Shown: positions 12,057 to 26,200 of the stretch, in pieces
How positions within the stretch are numbered: position 1 is the stretch's first letter
Layout of the letters: every line of letters begins with the position of its first letter
DNA from: Hofstenia miamia
Lineage: Eukaryota; Xenacoelomorpha; Acoela; Hofsteniidae
Length of the DNA: 59,979 bases
Assembly (NCBI GenBank): GCA_900660155.1
Contig: CABFPE010000537.1
Span: forward strand, 503,227 to 563,205
Reading direction: 5' to 3'
Translations under genes and position numbers: made by a program
The notes under the pieces: generated by a model
Told to the model about the DNA's origin: nothing
Database searches by the model: none
Seen by the model: only the letters and a program-made list of their open reading frames with translations

Positions 12057-13406
12057 GTATTTTTAGCATATCTAATATTAATTTACCAAAAAAAATTTGG
12101 CAGAAATGTATTTGGCAATAGAGCTCCCCTTTCGATTGCAATAGTTTGTTATGTACTAATTGAAAACATACATGTATAATGAAATTATAAGTTTTAAGAC
12201 CATAGCCGAGTTGTCCGTTAAAATTGGCAAAAAAGTGTACCTCATGCCACTTCTGGAATATTTGTCAATCAGATCAATGATTCTAGTAAAGCTTTAAATT
12301 ATCAGTAGCTCTAAATAATGCCGCTAAATTTTGGTTAATCTTATACGTATTTTTGTAATTGTTAATGTGATATTTGCACAAGTTAAAAATTACAATTTTA
12401 GGACAATGATGGAACCATTGGCATCGAGGAGTTGAAGGTTGTAATGAAGCAACTGGGACAGCCAACAAATGATCAAGAACTGCGCAACATGATTAGTGAG
12501 GTATGTTTGTTTCAGAGGGGACATGTTGTCATTGTTTTAATAAATATCAAAGCAATCATCATTCTTAGGAAAATCCCAGTCTCCCTTCAAACTGTCTACA
12601 AACGTTTCAATAACTGGATGCTTCAGCAATGCTAACATTTCTGACCTTATGTCCAACATCAGATCATGCATAGAACTTTCTGCCTAGGCTTCCCTAGCAG
12701 ATGCACATCTTTAGGTTCTCAATAAGTTATTCCGTAAATACTTACTGTCAAAGTTTTTTAATAATTATTTGTCACAGATATCATTAAAATGAATGTTGTT
12801 TTGCATTTTCAATGAAGATTCCACAACAAATCAAATTTACGATTTTAGAAATAATCATAGATAGTCATAGATAAAGTAGAGAAATTCAATCTCTCCATTG
12901 CAAAGTTGACATCAGCAATACATTTTTGAAAGATTAGTATAAAATCGAACTACTTTTTGATAATCAGTATTTCTAGCATACTTTTGTTCAATAATAGTAT
13001 AAAGTTCTCCAAATAACTTATTGATAAGCCGTATTGAAATTTATTAAAGTTGCTGTTGAGGTTGTATGGCCGCTAAGCCAGTGCAAGCGCATTAGTAAGT
13101 CAATGCTATAAATTTATACTGTAATCTGCAAGAAAATCCTTCTTTAACAAGAGCTAAGCTTTGAATTTTTTGTATATAGTAATAAAATGGAAAATGTTTA
13201 ATATTCTATTTTCCACTCTTGTACTAAACAGTGTCGAGACTATGCCCCTAGAAATGCAACGACTGGACCCTCAAACGCAATATAAAACAAAGAACAAATA
13301 GAGTTTATAAATTTTCTTTGCTTGATAATAAGAATCTGGCAAAGCTTTGTAATCATCGCTTGTAACAGATGTCATTAATGTATGTTATCAATTTTATACA
13401 TACGCC

Positions 13407-13449
<43 letters not shown>

Positions 13450-15723
13450 TTATGCATGTATGTATGAGTTTATTCGTGCGAGCTTTAAAATAGGCTCTAG
13501 TTCCAGTAAATATTGCATTCGCAAGAAATTGAAAAAATATTTCTGTGATTAGCAATTGAACCTAATTTTTTCCATTGATACTTAGTTTATAATTGACTTT
13601 TGCTTCAAGGTAGAAAAGTTTGATAACTCAGATTATTTATCATACCACCTCAGCTAGAATTTGAATATTTAGCTTTTAGTTAGTGAAGGCAAAGATGCCC
13701 TATAATAGAATATTATGGCATTGATTTGAGATTTTACTGATATCAACCTAATTATAGTATTCTATTATACCATAAAAATCTTAAATAGTCTTTAAAAAAC
13801 AAAGCAAAAAAATTAATTTTTCGGATATGATACAATAAGTTCAAAATTTCTGGCAAGATTCTGTTTCTTCTAGATCAGTGGTGTGCAACATTATTTGTAA
13901 GGGGACCACCTATGAATTTTTTAGTCCAAATTGTCACCCATTTTGTTGCACACTCTAACATGTCGTCACATATACACACAAACAATACTGCATTTAAATT
14001 AAAAAAAATTGGAAATATGACTTTAATTAGGTTCATTAGTATTATGTCTGAAAAAAATAATAGTGTCAAAAGTCATTTCTAAAAGTTATCAAAATCCCCC
14101 AAAAAAGTTGGTTGGCCGGATTGTGACCCGCGGCCGCCAATTGCACACTTCAGTTCTAGATGAAGAAAAAATTAGTTCAGACACATTCGGCGATGGTAAA
14201 ACACCAAGAAAAACCGCAGCAATTTTTGTGTTTGCATAATAGTAATCTATTATTGAAATATTATTAATGTTATTCTTCTCATTATAGGTTTTTAAATGAT
14301 ATTGGTATTATAGACTATAATCATAAACTATAATCTGGTCTTTTCTAAATATAAGGAAATAGCTTAATGACCTGTCATGGACTTATATAAGACATACTTG
14401 TTTAAAATTCTAAAAGTTTTAGAATTGAGATGTAAATTATTTCAGTTTTAGAAGTATTTTCCAATGCTGCCATTCGTAGACTGACGTCTTTTTCTTATTA
14501 ATTATAGTTTATTTATGATGCTTTGTTTTTCTTTCATACCAAACAGGCATTATACTGTCTACAGTTATTTCGTTTAGATTATCTTTAGAAAAATTTCAAA
14601 GCTTTAATCTGGGGATGTGTTTAAATTTAGTCAATTACACAACGATTTTTATAAATGAATGCAATCCTCTGGAGACATAATGAAGAATTAGCTACTTAGT
14701 CGCCCACTTAAAATGACAGGTGTTTAGCAGCGGTGACCTTAAATATAAAACTGTTTTAAAACAAATGTTTAATCAGATTTAATTGCGTAGTCAACCATCT
14801 TAGCGACATTATTTGTGACGTAATCTGACATTCAACAATTAACGATTCGGTTCATTTTATATCAAACATTAAGATATTTCAAACGGAATTTGGTCAATTC
14901 TACGTAACATGCACACAGATATTTTCAAATCTCGCATAATGATGGTGGTACTGCAAAGACGTGCCTGTCTACATCCACACTGTGTGTGATGTATATACAA
15001 ATGTTACAAATAATAATATCAAATTTATGTCTTTCAACTTGAGTAAATACATTGTTGGATAAGATTTCAAGTAACGGACACACATGGTTTATCCTATGGA
15101 AAACAATAAATATTTTGAAAATTTTCTGCGAATTGCGACAAGATCTATATTTATATTTTGTTGTCAAAAATTCAAAATAGCTGTGAATTAATCTGTACTA
15201 AAAATATTCATTATACATCTTCTCTAAAACGAATAGTTCAAAAATCAATAAGTAACGGACACACGTAACGGATACACTGAGATTTCACAGTACCTTCCTT
15301 TGCAAAAAATATCGACAAGGCAAACAAAAAAAGACTGTTTTCATAATATAGAAAAATAACCAGTTTCGATCTAAACATCTCTTCATCAGTAGTCCAGTTC
15401 TGATAAATTATATTTTTCAATGTGTTGTTGTCGGCTACTACTGCTGGCTTATATTTGAAACTAGTCAATTTTTTCAACAATGTCTTTATGGGGAAAAAAA
15501 TCACTTATGTGCCACAGCGGTCTAGAGACCATCATGCAAAAAGTTTTAGTCACACTCTTTTTTTCAGTGATTCGATCCTATAAACGAACTGTTTATCCCA
15601 AAGTTCATTACATACTGCATCCATGTCCTCTTCTTTAACAACTTTTAAATAGTCCTTGCAGCAACCACGTTATGCAGCAGTCTTAAGGTGGATGCACTTC
15701 ATATTATTTGCACTTGAAGTGAT

Positions 15724-15757
<34 letters not shown>

Positions 15758-16329
15758 NCACCTGTAGATTTCATTCATGAAATTCCAGTACTAGACTCTG
15801 AAGTACCACATAGTTTTGCACCTGTTAACATGGCTAAAACTTTAAAAAGCTCCCCTCTTCATGTTGAGCATATTGCCGCAGTCGAACAAAAATTGGATTC
15901 CTACCCGAAAATTCTTAATTTGGCAAAAGTGAATGAAGATGCAATTGTAAGGGTAGAGGAGATTCCACAAAGAAGTGAGAGCTTAAGCTTACTGGCTACT
16001 GAAACAATTGAAGTAGATGATTCCAAAGTTCTACAATCTAGTTTGATTGAACCAGATGTCGAATTTATGGCTCCTATTGAACAAAATAGTCTTCAAGCAC
16101 AGAAGCCTCTGATTTCAGCAGGTACTAGTTCTATTTTGAAATGTTTCTTAATTTACAGAATATAATTTACACCAAATCGTTGTTCACGATTCCATTGAAA
16201 AAATGTATCCATGATAGTACTGAGAAGTTAGCTCTGTTCAATTAATTGTCATGAGATAGAGAGCAATGTAATTCAATACATCTATAATTAGTGAATATAA
16301 ATTAAACTGTCAATAAACACACGTGCTAG

Positions 16330-16369
<40 letters not shown>

Positions 16370-17171
16370 TGTGGGATATATTTTGATATAAGCAAGGCTT
16401 TTGGCACTGTTCCTCACCACATGTTGCTGATAAAACTTTCGAAATTTGGATTGGATCTTTGATTTATTCAATTATTCAAATAATACCTCTATGAACTTTG
16501 TCAGTCTCGGTTTCTTTGCCTACACTAATTTCAAGTGGTGTACCACATGGATGACTTGTGTTGAAGTCGCACTGCCAATACATCATTGTTTGCAGATGAC
16601 AGTAAAATTTTAGGTAAAATCCTACAATGAATTTGATGCAATATTACATTAACTCAGTAGTGAATTGCGGAGAATTTAATAATGAAATCAAATATAGGTT
16701 GCTTTAGACATTCTAATCAAACTGAATTTTTCCTCTAACTATAGTGAATATTAATATACCGTCAATTGATATAGTAAAAGATCTTGGTCTAATGATTTTT
16801 TATAATTTGAAATGAAATACTCACTTTGAAAATCTTTTGCAACTTGGATTAAGCATTTTATCCTTTGTAAGAAGAATGATTAGTTCACACAATAATTTTT
16901 GGGATCGAATAATCTAAATGGCAACTTACATAATAATCAATACTTCTGTTGATATTTGCGATAAACCTTATGCGCTTAAAAACCAACCGATTAAATTCTT
17001 GGAAATTCATGTTAAAGAATATTTCACCACTGATAATGTTTGTTCCTGCTTCTTATCTTGTTTCTGCAGCAGTTGCAGAACAATAAGAACTTTTTATAAA
17101 TAACTTAATTTTGTTACATTTGTAGATCGTTATATTATTAGCGAAGAGAAGACATTTAGTAGTAGTAGTAC

Positions 17172-17210
<39 letters not shown>

Positions 17211-20200
17211 CGTAGTGTATATATATATATAACAGACACACATCAAAAATTAACGGACACACATATTTAATTCACTTGTTTTAGCAAGCGACCATATACA
17301 TTTTGAATGGTTTTAGCATATTTAGACTGTTTTTAATATACACAGAGAAGATTTAGCTTCTCATCATGTATGAACCCGTAGAAAATACTAAAAATAAAAA
17401 ATAATGTGTCGTCGGTAACGGACTCAACAAATTTTTGTAAGGTAATTATTTAGTTTAAAGCCTACATATATTACAGACATACAAAATAAGCATGATAGCA
17501 AAAATTTCCGTTGATTTTCCAACCATCTACATAAAAATTTCGAGATTATACGATAAAAATGACGACAAATTTGAGTTTGTATAGGCCGTTCCATAAAAAA
17601 CTGCGTATTTTTTTCTTTTAAAATTTTGATATAAAATATTGTATTGTTAAAATCATTGTAGCAATAGATATGTAAGAAATATAGCAAGAGATAGGTATCT
17701 GTTATCATATAAATTAAAATTGAAATTCAAACTTCATAATTCAAAATTATAATTCAAAATCGAACAGCCAAACGTGTCAGAATATTTTTAAAGATGGAGT
17801 ATGTGAAAGAGAAAGCATATTTTTTCATTGAAACGCTTAGAATATGTGGCTTTTCAGCAACAGATATACACTCTCACTGGCAGAAGAACATCTTTTGAAC
17901 GCGATCATGGCAATGGAAGACCTCAGAGTGACCTTCGAAAACAATCAAATTGTCAGAAAATGATGGAAGCTATATTTAAATAACAGTTGTCATTATTTAA
18001 TGTAATATTTGTTATTCATTCCACTCATATATATTATAAACATTACGGAACTAAAACCCTTTTTTAAATTTTCTATAAAACAAAAACAGCAGTTTTTTAT
18101 GTGACAACTAATATATACACTTACCACAAAAACCTATTATTTATAAAAAATAAAATGCATTGAGCGAATCAGCACAATTAAGACGGGTGTCTAATCAAAT
18201 TTACCAAAACTGTAAACCCGACAAGGTTCTCCTTGACTCCAAATACCAAAAAAACGCGTTTTTGTTTATACAACATTCAAATTTCAACCACTGGTTGACA
18301 CATTCATGGAATTGACCAATTGGGGATCATCCATAGGCAAAGTCCAATTCTACGCTTTAGACAGTTTCGACTAATTCTTAGGTGCAATGTTCAATGCTAA
18401 TTCAAAGACCAAAAGCTGTTTGTTCAGCATATATTATTCTTTCTATAAAATGTATTCCATGTATACCACAAAACTCTGCCTGCTATCACCTGGTCTACCA
18501 CAAAACTCTGCCTGCTATCACCTGGTCAGAGCAGGAAAGGGACAACCCCAGCAGACTAAGGATATGTAATGTAGAAAAGCCTATTTATATTTGTATTAAA
18601 GTAATAATTATTTTGTTTATGCAAAATCTTTAATTTAAGGCAATATGCAGTGTATGTCAATATTGCAAAATAAATATATATATATATATATAGACCAAAA
18701 GATGTCTATGCTGTAGTGCAACTTGCCATTATTTTCTTCTATGGTCCTAGTTTTTCAATATCAACAAGCTGCGCATCTACTGCGAGAGCATTAGATGGTG
18801 AATAAAAGAGCTAATATATTCATTGAAAGAGTGCTAAGCAGATCAAACTGCAGCTAATTTTTCATTTTGGAGACTCTCTGGGTGTTTCAGTAATTATCAA
18901 ATCTTATGCACTGCAAAACAAAATTGAACCTTTGGAAACCTATAAGAGCTTTGTAGAAAATGCAGTATTTTGTGGATGGCATACGTTTTCTTCATCTGGT
19001 GAATTATTATAATTTGGTAAGAAATCGCCCATATCAGTGTCAATGGAATTTTTGGCAGTTGGAGAGAATGCCACTTATTGCTACTTCATTGTTGCGCAAT
19101 ATGTTTTCATACTTATATATGATACATGTAATATCATTTGCATCCCTGTCTGCATCAAATACAAAGGCCTTAAACATATCAGAAGCAAATAAAATGCTTT
19201 ATGGTTTGACATATACTAGAATATATTTCTGCACTAAAATGTTACCCCCGTACATTGCAAAAAGGGGGGAGTACAATTCAAAACATGTCATGAAAGAACA
19301 TAATTAAGAATTGTTAATATACATTAAGGGAATAATTAGCTTTTCAATTTGTGCGCAAATGAGAAGCCAAAGTATATCGTTTTGTAACAAAATGTTACGC
19401 CGGTACCAATAAGGGTTAAAAACAATTACCACATTTAGTCACATGATTGAATTGAAGATAACTTGTAATAATTAAGTAGGGTAGGGTTAGGGTTAAGTGC
19501 TTCTGTTATTTTCTCAAATGGGTCTGCGGTAGGCGCGTTCAACTCTGACATGGACGGATTGCAACCATAATTGAAGAGGCCAAGTTCTCAATGTTTTTAA
19601 GGGTTTGTAAATAATCTAAACAGCTCGTATGCAAATTGTATAAATTTTAATTGCAAACCCACATGAGCCCATTTGGCAAAAACAATTTGGCCTTGTACAT
19701 GAAACATGACTGGCGCCAAATGCGGTAACGTAGTTACATGCGATTGGCCCAATTCAGATCTCTAGTTTATATAAGTTTTATTAACCTTTAACAACCTGGC
19801 ATCCGCTTTAAAGGGACATTTACACATTTACAAAGAATTTTCTCCAAGCCTATTAGCAAATTTGAAAATCTTGGAGCATGGGTAGGTCTATCGTGTAAAA
19901 TACTTTAATGCAATATTCAAAATTTTCTATTAAATCGTATTGCTGTGGCTAAGGTTGTTGAAAAGATTAACAAGATTTTTTTGAAAATTTCTAATTTTTG
20001 AAAAAGATTTAAATTCTTTCCATACCTAATGTCATGTATTTGTAAGGCTTTGAGCCCCTGGAAGCAACAAAAAACTTTGACTCTTTCTTGAGATATTTAA
20101 AGATATTCCAAACCCATTTAGACGTGCCGTGCGAACCTCGATGGGACAGAGTCGGGTCAAGGACTTTCCTCTACCATGTGCTTTCAGATTGAGCATAGCA

Positions 20201-23200
20201 TTAAAAGTTTTTGAGCTATAATAAACGTTTAAAATTATTTTTATAGGGTCATGAAAATTTCTCAAAAATCCCTGGGCAGTTTAAATTGAATATCTACATC
20301 TAGATTCATATTTTAAATGTTTTTAGTTAAAAATAGCAGCAGCTCTTCATTTAGTCGTTATTATTAGATTGGGAACGAGTTAAATGCAGTTTCCAAAATG
20401 CTTCCATTTGTATAATTATTAGTATTACAAAATCCGTTTCCCCAAAGAATTCAATAATGCTGATATTGTTAAGGGTTATAATTTTATTATCTTTAAATTC
20501 ACTTTACATTAGATTGATTTTAACTCATATTTCTAAAATTATAAATTATTTAAAGTACTTCTTCAAAATTGCTATTTTTGCAGATAAATAAGATACTATT
20601 TTAAGTAGACGAATTTCATTTATGTTAAGTGGCCAATTATATTTGATTAACCTTTAGCCAATCAAAATTGCAAATAATGATGACGTTTCAAATTCGTAAG
20701 GAAGAGAATTTTGTATTTGATATCCTAATATTTCACTTCCAAATCTCTAAGCAATAAACTTAAGGTTGACGCAGATGGTAATGGTACTATAGAATTTGAA
20801 GAATTTCTCGTGATGATGAGTCGTAAATCAAAGCAAATCGATATGGAAATTGAAATGCGAGAGGCTTTTAAAGTGTTTGACAAGGATGGAAACGGTCTAA
20901 TATCGCCTAAAGAACTGAGGTTTTTTCAATTTTATTTCCATATTTTATTGTTATTATTGCTGATAATGACAATGAGCTTAGCAATTCAAATATTCTAAAT
21001 AATAATTTATGTCGGGGGTTCATATTTAATCAGACCCCTGTAGAACGGTGCATGTAAAAATCCGCATGCTCTGCAAGTTCTTATCAACTTTTAAGTGAGT
21101 AAATCAGCAAGCATTACTTGAATAAAAATCATCAATGCCTTGAGGGGAAAACTGATGGCAGAGTTTATTTAAGAATTTAATGATACAACAAAGAATTAAC
21201 AATTCATCATCGATTATTGTACCTGTGTAAACACCGTCCGTTCAAAACTGTTTGTGTTTGGGTTGAAGTTTAAATTATTCATATTTTGATATTTTTAATT
21301 ACTTATTCAAAGTTGTTCATTGATTAGAGTCAATCACATATAGAAATTATACGTAGAAAGTTCAACAGTTTACAGGAATACACTGAGAATAATGTGGTTG
21401 ATTTTAGTTGAAGTCGCTTTCAGCTCTTACTTCAATGTAAAAATCATCTTTTATAAAGTAGGTTTGGTTAAGCACTTTAGTTATATCCTTTTTTCAATTT
21501 GTTATAACGTTTCTAATTGTATAAGATGATATACTTAACATAAACGTTATTAATGACTTAATCAAAAAGCTTACAAAAGGCCTTCTGTTTACAAAATATA
21601 TAAGAAATAGTTAAAACTATACAATATTGAGAACGTGGAAACCTTCAGTTGAGAAAAAAGCTTCAATGAGATTAAAAATTTGTTACGAAAATTCATATCA
21701 AAAAATTTAAATTTCAAAACTTTATTTTGAATTTAGAAAGAACTGATAAAAGTTGAAAACAATGTATTTCCAAAGAAAACTTTCAAAGTATGCTTGCAAG
21801 TGATGTTGCCGTGAGTATTTATACAAGAACGTTCCCTCCATTTTGGAGAAAATAATGTCTTATTCAACATTCTAAGAGCTTGCTTTTTCAAAAAATCAAC
21901 GATTTTTACATACAAAAGTTCCTTCCCAACACCATTGCTTGGAGACCTAGTCTTTTCCCAGCTCAAACTCCAAGCAAATTGTTACTAAAAATATATTATC
22001 ACATCGTTGCGATCTTAATTATTTTCATTATTCTTGCATCTCACAGCTTCATGCTGGTATCCCTCTCAGCTCGGGGAACTCACCAGATCCCAGGGAGTCT
22101 GAGAGCTTTCCTCAGGACTCTTGCTGTACCTAACAATGCTGCCTTCTGTGCTACCGCTCCTCCCCACTTTGGTACTCCCAACTTCTCCAAGTATCTCTTA
22201 TGCTTCTTACTCACTGCTCCTAGTGCGCCTACTACTACCGGAACTACTTCAACCTTCTTTAACTTCCACAGCCTTTCTATTTCCTCTGCTAACTCTCTGT
22301 ACTTGTCTATCTTCTCTTTCTCCTTGCTTTCTACATTCCTGTCCTTTGGTACTGCTATGTCTATTACTGTTCCTAATCTTTTCTCTTTGTCTACCACTAC
22401 TATGTCTGGCCTCCGTGCTTCTATCACTTTGCTCGTCTGTATGTTGAAATCCCACAGTATCTTAACCTTCTCATTTTCTATGACGCCCTGTGGCTTGTGC
22501 TCATACCACTTGTCTCCTGCTTCTAACCCATGCTGCCTGCTCAAACTCCAGTGTACCATTCTTCCCACCTTGTCATGCCTGAACTTATACTCATTATTAC
22601 TATTATTATAATTAATATCCTTACAATTACAGCCGGTGCCTCTTAGATGTTACCTAATGTACTATACCGCTTCCCACTTTAGTCATCCGATCTATTCAAA
22701 GTGTACCTTTTTGTATCTTCCTCATGTTCCTAGTTCTCCAATTATTTCTGGAACAACTTCCGATTTTTTCATTTCCATAATCTTTTATTTCCTCTGGAAT
22801 CTCCCCATGCTTATCCATTTCATTTCTTCTTTGCTTTCTATATTTCTGCCCCTTAGTACTGCTATGTCTATCCATTGTTCTCATACTTCAAATTTATCTA
22901 CCACTACTATCGCTTGTTTGTCAGTCTGGTACTTGAAATCCCACGGGATCTTAACCGTTGCATTATCTAATGCTTTCTGTGCCTTGTGCCTTATAATAGT
23001 TATCTTTTTATCTCCTGCTTCTAACTCATACTGTCACTCAGGCTCTAGTGGTCCATGTGTCATGCCTGACCTTATATTCACTCTGTGCCAATGTCTCACA
23101 CCCTGATATTTTCAATTCATTTTTAGAGGCTTGCATTTGTTCTTTACCGCAGCCACACGTGATTTTTTATAAAAAATTTATATATTGTAAATGTGCAGGT

Positions 23201-26200
23201 GTTTTTTCTTGTGAAATTTTAGAACGAATGCAGTGTATTGTCGTCGCTATTTATACGTACATTTTATGTAAAGTAGAAATAGTCGCATTTTTTTAATTTC
23301 TTGAAATTTTTCGATTCCAATATTAAGATATAGGTTATTCCAGATTTTGGTTGCTACATAATGAAAACTATTATACTTAAAAGTTTATCCAAGCATAAAG
23401 ATTTCCTAAGCCTTCGCTTAATATAATATGTTGTTTAAAAATTGCATTTGAAGGTTGCACAAATTTGAACTTAAATAATGTTGATTGCATATTCATTTAA
23501 ATAAACAAACATTTTATATCTTAATATAACGTCGAAAGCTTTGCAATATTGTATTGCAATAATATCTTAGCAGAAATAGATTATTTCAATTCATCCTAAA
23601 ATACATAATTTTGTTTTCTTAATGGAAAATTATTCTGGTAATCTTAGGTATTAGAGACAATAGAATTAGAGTCCCATATTGTTGTGACTAGTCGCCAATT
23701 GAACAAGTGTCAGAGAAGCCCTTGAAGTGCTTCAAGGCACTGAATAGACTCCGAGTGCTGTTAAATTCAAGATTTTGTTGGTTAATTAAGCCAATGTCGT
23801 GTTTGGAGTCGTCTACTATTCTCCGGATGCTGGAGATCAAAACCAACTCGACTATGAACAATACCTTCATATTGAGAACGTCAGTAGACATTACACGTTC
23901 ATGTTATCATACAAACGATAAACACACGCTATGGACACAGAACTGTTACTTTGACATTCCCTGATCCTCCTTAACGTCATCTTTGAAGCGAAAATGACGT
24001 TAAGTGAAGTCAAGGAATCTCACATTGAAATAATGACGTCATTCTTAAACATGGGCGCAACTGTGGTAAAAATGACTGATCTCAATTGAGGAATTTGTTA
24101 ATTCTCGAATTGGAAAACACCGAAAATCTGAGCACATCAAAATTGATGTGGAACAAATCTATAAGAAATTAGCAAAAATCTCAATTACTAAACATGTTCT
24201 GCCTTCCAAACTGAAATCACGCATAGTGATACAGTCCCAGAGTTGTCACTGATTTAGGTTATCAGGCTCTGTACTTTGTCAAAGAACGGTCATTGGTCCA
24301 GATGGAGTCCCGCTCTCTATTATTAGTGCAAACGCGCACAGCCTAGCAATATTCATACACCACGTATTTAACATGTCTCTTAGAATTCAGTGTTTGCCGG
24401 CCCTTTGCAAACTCCAATTTTTATTCTATCCCGAAGAATGGAAACTGATTTTCCTGAACGATTTGAGACCTATTTCTGTTACAAGTATCTTTTCGAGTAT
24501 TTCTGAACCTTTGACGTATCGGAAGTACATCCCGTCTGCCTGCAATGAATGACTGCCAAAGAACCACTTTGATTTCTGAAAACACAACTCAATGGAGGCA
24601 GCAATAATCAGATCCGAAATGTTTCCACTACAGTTAGGAGCGTAAGCAGGATTTTCTGATGGGGGGACATCTTCATCATTACCCAATGCGGGGCGAAGCC
24701 TGCGAAAATTTTTGAAAATATTGAGAAAATAGACCTTAAAAATGCATTTCACGATCCTAGATTTTAAATTTTTCAATTTTTTACGAAAATGTTTTTGATT
24801 TATCCAGTCAAAATCAAATTTGCAAACCTGACGGGGGGACATTCCACCACGTCCTCCTCCCCCCCCCCTGCGTACGCCACTGACTACATTTCACTGCGAG
24901 AATTTCTAATATGTCCGCTTAATTGCCATAGACATCTCCAAGGCTTTTGACAGCATCCCTCACTGCCTAGTTGTTCAAAGCTTGTTGAATATAGACTCGA
25001 AGTCAATCCGCATGGTACATACTTGGTATACTATACTGTCTGTATAGACGATAGTTTTCAATAACCAGCGATAGTCAAAGCTCCTCTAGACATTTCGAGG
25101 TGTGCCTCAGAAAATAGCCGATATTCCATTATTTTTTAACATATCTTCTGCTGATATTGCTTTGATGGTGCACCAGTAGCAATTTAGGCAAATTTGCAGG
25201 TGACAGCAGCACTTTTTTGTTGGTCTCTGCATGCAAGCCTCTGTTGATACTGGGATACAGTGTTTGTCTACATGGTGTGGAGAAAATTTGTTCCTGATTT
25301 GTGAATTAAAATAACTAGAAATACTGATCTGATTCAGAGGAGATCTGTACGTACCCAATTTGAAAGAAGGCTATTGGGCTTCACGATTGACGAAAAGCTT
25401 GATTTCAAGTGTCATCCAATCTGTGTGAAAGAGGGCTATATCATTAATGTATTGATTGAAAAAACTGAAACATTTCAACTTTACTTCCGCTGAACTCAGA
25501 TATCTGTGCGCTGCCCTTAGTCGCGTAGCCAAGGGTAGGCAGTGTTTAACCAAAATAAATTTTGTTGGATTTTGTGTAAGACACCTATGTACATGCTTCT
25601 TTCTTTCAAAAAAATTTTTAACACGTAGTTTGACTATCACAAGCTTGTGCTTGTCTTGCCAATCCAATATTTCTGGGTACGCCACTGTTTGCTCTTATTA
25701 TACCTGTTATTTTGTTCGGCACACAACAGTTTGGAATGGTGGTGCGGAGCATCGCCTATCATCGAAATGAAAAGCTGCACAAATCTATTTCTCAAACCCG
25801 AGACATCCATTATCTGACGTGTTGCCGGATTATTCAGCATCCGTGCTTAGAATGGGGCCCCTGCTTGCACCAAAGCAAAAAGATTTTGAATTTGATTTCT
25901 TTATATTAATAGATACATTTTAATTTTCAATGTTAAATTCTACTTCGTTATTTTTTGTGTAGGATAAATGTAGGGAATACGAATCCTAAACTCATGTGCA
26001 TAATTTGCATTAGCGGAAATACAGATACAAACTAATCCGTTTTATCAATGTATTCAGTAATATATATCTAGGTAATCTAATAATGACTAAAATTTTTTTA
26101 CTTGATTAGATAGTGGGCCTAATGACGTCAGAGGTAAGTGGTCTCTTGTTATTATTACCTATCTGTTTATGTTTTATAAGTTCGCTTCATTTTCAACCTC

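Larger units (their letters stand above)
24180..25910 (+). pseudogene. Decayed LINE (CR1/Jockey-like), interrupted by two MITEs
   Basis: Plus-strand pieces in RT order: [20 protein letters not shown] (near 24298), [20 protein letters not shown] (near 24430), a DHQSGF-type segment (near 24570), [17 protein letters not shown] (near 24925), RGVPQ (near 25097), FAGDSS (near 25196, where FADDS is expected, so the first catalytic Asp is Gly) and the downstream EYCSHVWGG-like block (about 25700-25760). Many stops and frameshifts. The hAT-type MITE at 24635-24882 splits the RT finger region, and another at 25518-25687 lies near the 3-prime end. The endonuclease domain was not recognised. Confidence 0.8.

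Noticed and set aside
18960-19307. 115-codon ORF, plus strand
   Set aside because: Composition is that of random A+T-rich frames with no domain or splice evidence; not called as a gene.
19478-19496. Telomere-like TAGGGTAGGGTTAGGGTTA
   Set aside because: Only about two perfect TTAGGG units; too short for an interstitial telomere and expected occasionally by chance.
21880-22611. 243-codon plus-strand ORF rich in Leu, Ser and Pro
   Set aside because: It is the antisense reading of the R2-like LINE endonuclease tail, whose real frame is on the minus strand.
24426-24842. 138-codon minus-strand ORF
   Set aside because: Antisense to LINE and MITE sequence; no features of its own.
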